Source of the DNA: an uncultured Mollicutes bacterium
Lineage (GTDB): Bacteria; Bacillota_I; Bacilli_A; RFN20; CAG-826
Direction: 5' to 3'
Length of the DNA stretch: 6,292 bases
Assembly (NCBI GenBank): GCA_945935945.1
Contig: CAMESA010000054.1
Span: 1-6,292 of the forward strand
Shown: piece after piece, positions 5,257 to 6,292 of the stretch
Layout: every line of letters begins with the position of its first letter
Position numbering within the stretch: position 1 is the first letter of the stretch
Notes under the pieces: generated by a model
Told to the model about the DNA's origin: nothing
What the model saw: only the letters and a program-made list of their open reading frames with translations
Databases searched by the model: none
Program-made: the position numbers and the translations under genes

Positions 5257-6179
5257 TAAAATCCTTTATATTTCTTTTCAGAATCAACATATCTGTTTAT
5301 ATGTCTCATTTTTACTCCAAACAATTCTTCACTTACCGTTTCACACTCTTTTAGAGAATTAAAGATAAATGATTTTCCTTCACTATTTATTGCTTGAATT
5401 TTAATTGGTTTCTTAATACTTGTTGTTTTTGATCCATCGTAGTTACATAAATTCAACGAATTTCCTGAATTTAAATATCTACAAATAGTTGGACGTGAAA
5501 GTTTTGTTTTAGACATTATTTGTGACACATTTAAACCATCATTCCATAACTCACAGACACTAACAACAAGTGATTTGATTGCATGTTTACCACATTTATT
5601 GAAATCAACTTTAGACAAGTCGAACATTTTATTCAACATAGAATCTTTTATTGATTTTATAATGTAATCGACCTCAGATTTTTCCACATCAATTACTATA
5701 TAGTTATCAATACCATTATCTTCAGCTAATTTCTTTTTTATTTCATCATTTTGCACAACTTGATTAAGTGTATCGCCACCACATGTTTCAAATGATTTTC
5801 TGTAATGTTGCTGACCGTGAACTTCAATAATGGTATTTTCTTTTACTAAATAAAAATCATATCTATATTTACCACACCAGTCGAATTGCTTTTTGCTTAA
5901 TTGTGGAAAATAATCAATGTTTAATTGTGTAAGAAGATTAGCTATAAATTTTTCTCCAAAACTAATTCCATCTGAACATCTTTCACATCCAAAACCTTGA
6001 AATATCAATCTTTGAATTGGCATTTCTTTCACATGTTGACAGTTCGGACATTTAAAAAATAATCTCTTAGTAGAACCATGAGAATATTTTGTTGACTCTT
6101 CTTCATTCAAAAAGTATTTGACATATTGTGGGTGTGTTGTTGCTATATCATTAATTCCTTTTTTGATTGTAATTCTCAC
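5238..6179 (-). CDS. Free-standing homing endonuclease, EDxHD type, with zinc ribbon, HTH and NUMOD-like tail
   Basis: This is a 313-aa protein with domains in order. Residues 8-70 form a zinc-ribbon unit (GINDIATTHPQYVKYF, C44-x2-C47, C65-x2-C68) like the probable zinc-ribbon (DUF4379) repeat. Residues 73-165 are an EDxHD/Vsr-like nuclease: SFGEKF (E76), KYRYDFYL (D108), IIEVHGQQHY (E119, H121/H125) and NDEIKK (D145). Residues ~200-240 are a resolvase-like helix-turn-helix (LNVSQIMSKTKLSRPTICRY). Residues ~258-313 are a NUMOD1/IENR-like DNA-binding repeat (IQAINSEGKSFIFNSLKEC). The start is GTG, ten bases after AAAGGAG. It lies outside any intron, between a structural gene and the intron-split major tail gene whose insertion site is ~50 nt from its stop. 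It may mobilise that intron, which is inference. Confidence 0.85.
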   Translation of the reverse strand: MRITIKKGINDIATTHPQYVKYFLNEEESTKYSHGSTKRLFFKCPNCQHVKEMPIQRLIFQGFGCERCSDGISFGEKFIANLLTQLNIDYFPQLSKKQFDWCGKYRYDFYLVKENTIIEVHGQQHYRKSFETCGGDTLNQVVQNDEIKKKLAEDNGIDNYIVIDVEKSEVDYIIKSIKDSMLNKMFDLSKVDFNKCGKHAIKSLVVSVCELWNDGLNVSQIMSKTKLSRPTICRYLNSGNSLNLCNYDGSKTTSIKKPIKIQAINSEGKSFIFNSLKECETVSEELFGVKMRHINRYVDSEKKYKGFYFKSIS

Positions 6180-6197
6180 ACCTCTGTCACTCCTTTT

Positions 6198-6292
6198 TTA
6201 TAAAATCACAGTAAATGTAGTTGCTGTGATGAACTGTTGTGTATCCTTATGATAATGTGAACCACGATTAACATAAGCATAGCAATGTTCAT
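6198..6292 (-). CDS. 3' end of an upstream head-tail/tail gene (partial)
   Basis: An open frame enters from the right edge and ends TAA at 6198-6200. It encodes about 30 residues, including YVNRGSHYHKDTQQFITATT and ending TFTVIL. That resembles the C-terminus of small tail-completion or terminator-type proteins that precede the major tail gene, but the piece is too short for a firm family call. The other two frames carry stops early or lack recognisable content. It is separated from the endonuclease GTG by 18 nt that contain the SD. Confidence 0.65.
   Translation of the reverse strand, partial: EHCYAYVNRGSHYHKDTQQFITATTFTVIL

Noticed and set aside
5154..5354. Plus-strand 66-codon hydrophobic frame
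   Set aside because: It lies opposite the major tail start, intron 5' end and endonuclease 3' end; its hydrophobicity comes from AT-rich antisense sequence.
1..6292. CRISPR array, tRNA genes, insertion sequence ends, att sites or replication origin
   Set aside because: I saw no regularly spaced repeats, tRNA-like cloverleaf, transposase frame or paired terminal repeats; the repeats present are terminators and intron stems.

Overview
This window is a piece of the tail-morphogenesis module of a siphovirus-like phage or prophage from a low-GC Gram-positive host (Bacillota). Every gene I can support lies on the minus strand, so the module reads from position 6292 down to 1. The assignment rests on low-GC codon use, Gram-positive-style Shine-Dalgarno sites (GGAGG/AGGTGA), a lambda-type tail-chaperone frameshift and a TP901-family tape measure protein. 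I cannot name the host genus.

In transcription order the window holds: the 3' end of a head-tail/tail-completion-type gene (6198-6292); a free-standing homing endonuclease (5238-6179); a probable phi13-type major tail protein split into an 11-nt first exon and a 562-nt second exon by a ~296-nt group I intron; an intrinsic terminator; a lipoprotein 'moron' with its own promoter-like sequence; an HK97-gp10-like protein with a terminator; a tail assembly chaperone with a GGGAAAG -1 frameshift to a 192-aa fusion, then a third terminator; and the tape measure gene, which runs off the left edge.

The striking feature is intron density. Within about 300 nt of its most conserved coding region, the tape measure gene is cut three times, by introns of ~286 nt, ~295 nt and more than 957 nt. 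The last carries an EDxHD-type homing endonuclease. All the splice sites that can be placed follow group I rules: a U at the end of the 5' exon forming a U.G pair in P1, and a G as the last intron base where the 3' end is visible. The junctions restore a continuous conserved reading frame. The intron in the major tail gene and tape measure intron 1 share an obviously related core. The free-standing endonuclease beside the major tail gene may be its mobility partner. So the window has at least four group I introns and two homing endonucleases in 6.3 kb, inside genes for major virion parts.

A further oddity is an apparent +1 frame change at CTT-AGG in codons 9-10 of the tape measure gene. It is either a Ty1-like recoding site or an indel. 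All splice sites and RNA pairings here were read by eye; no covariance-model or database search was run.
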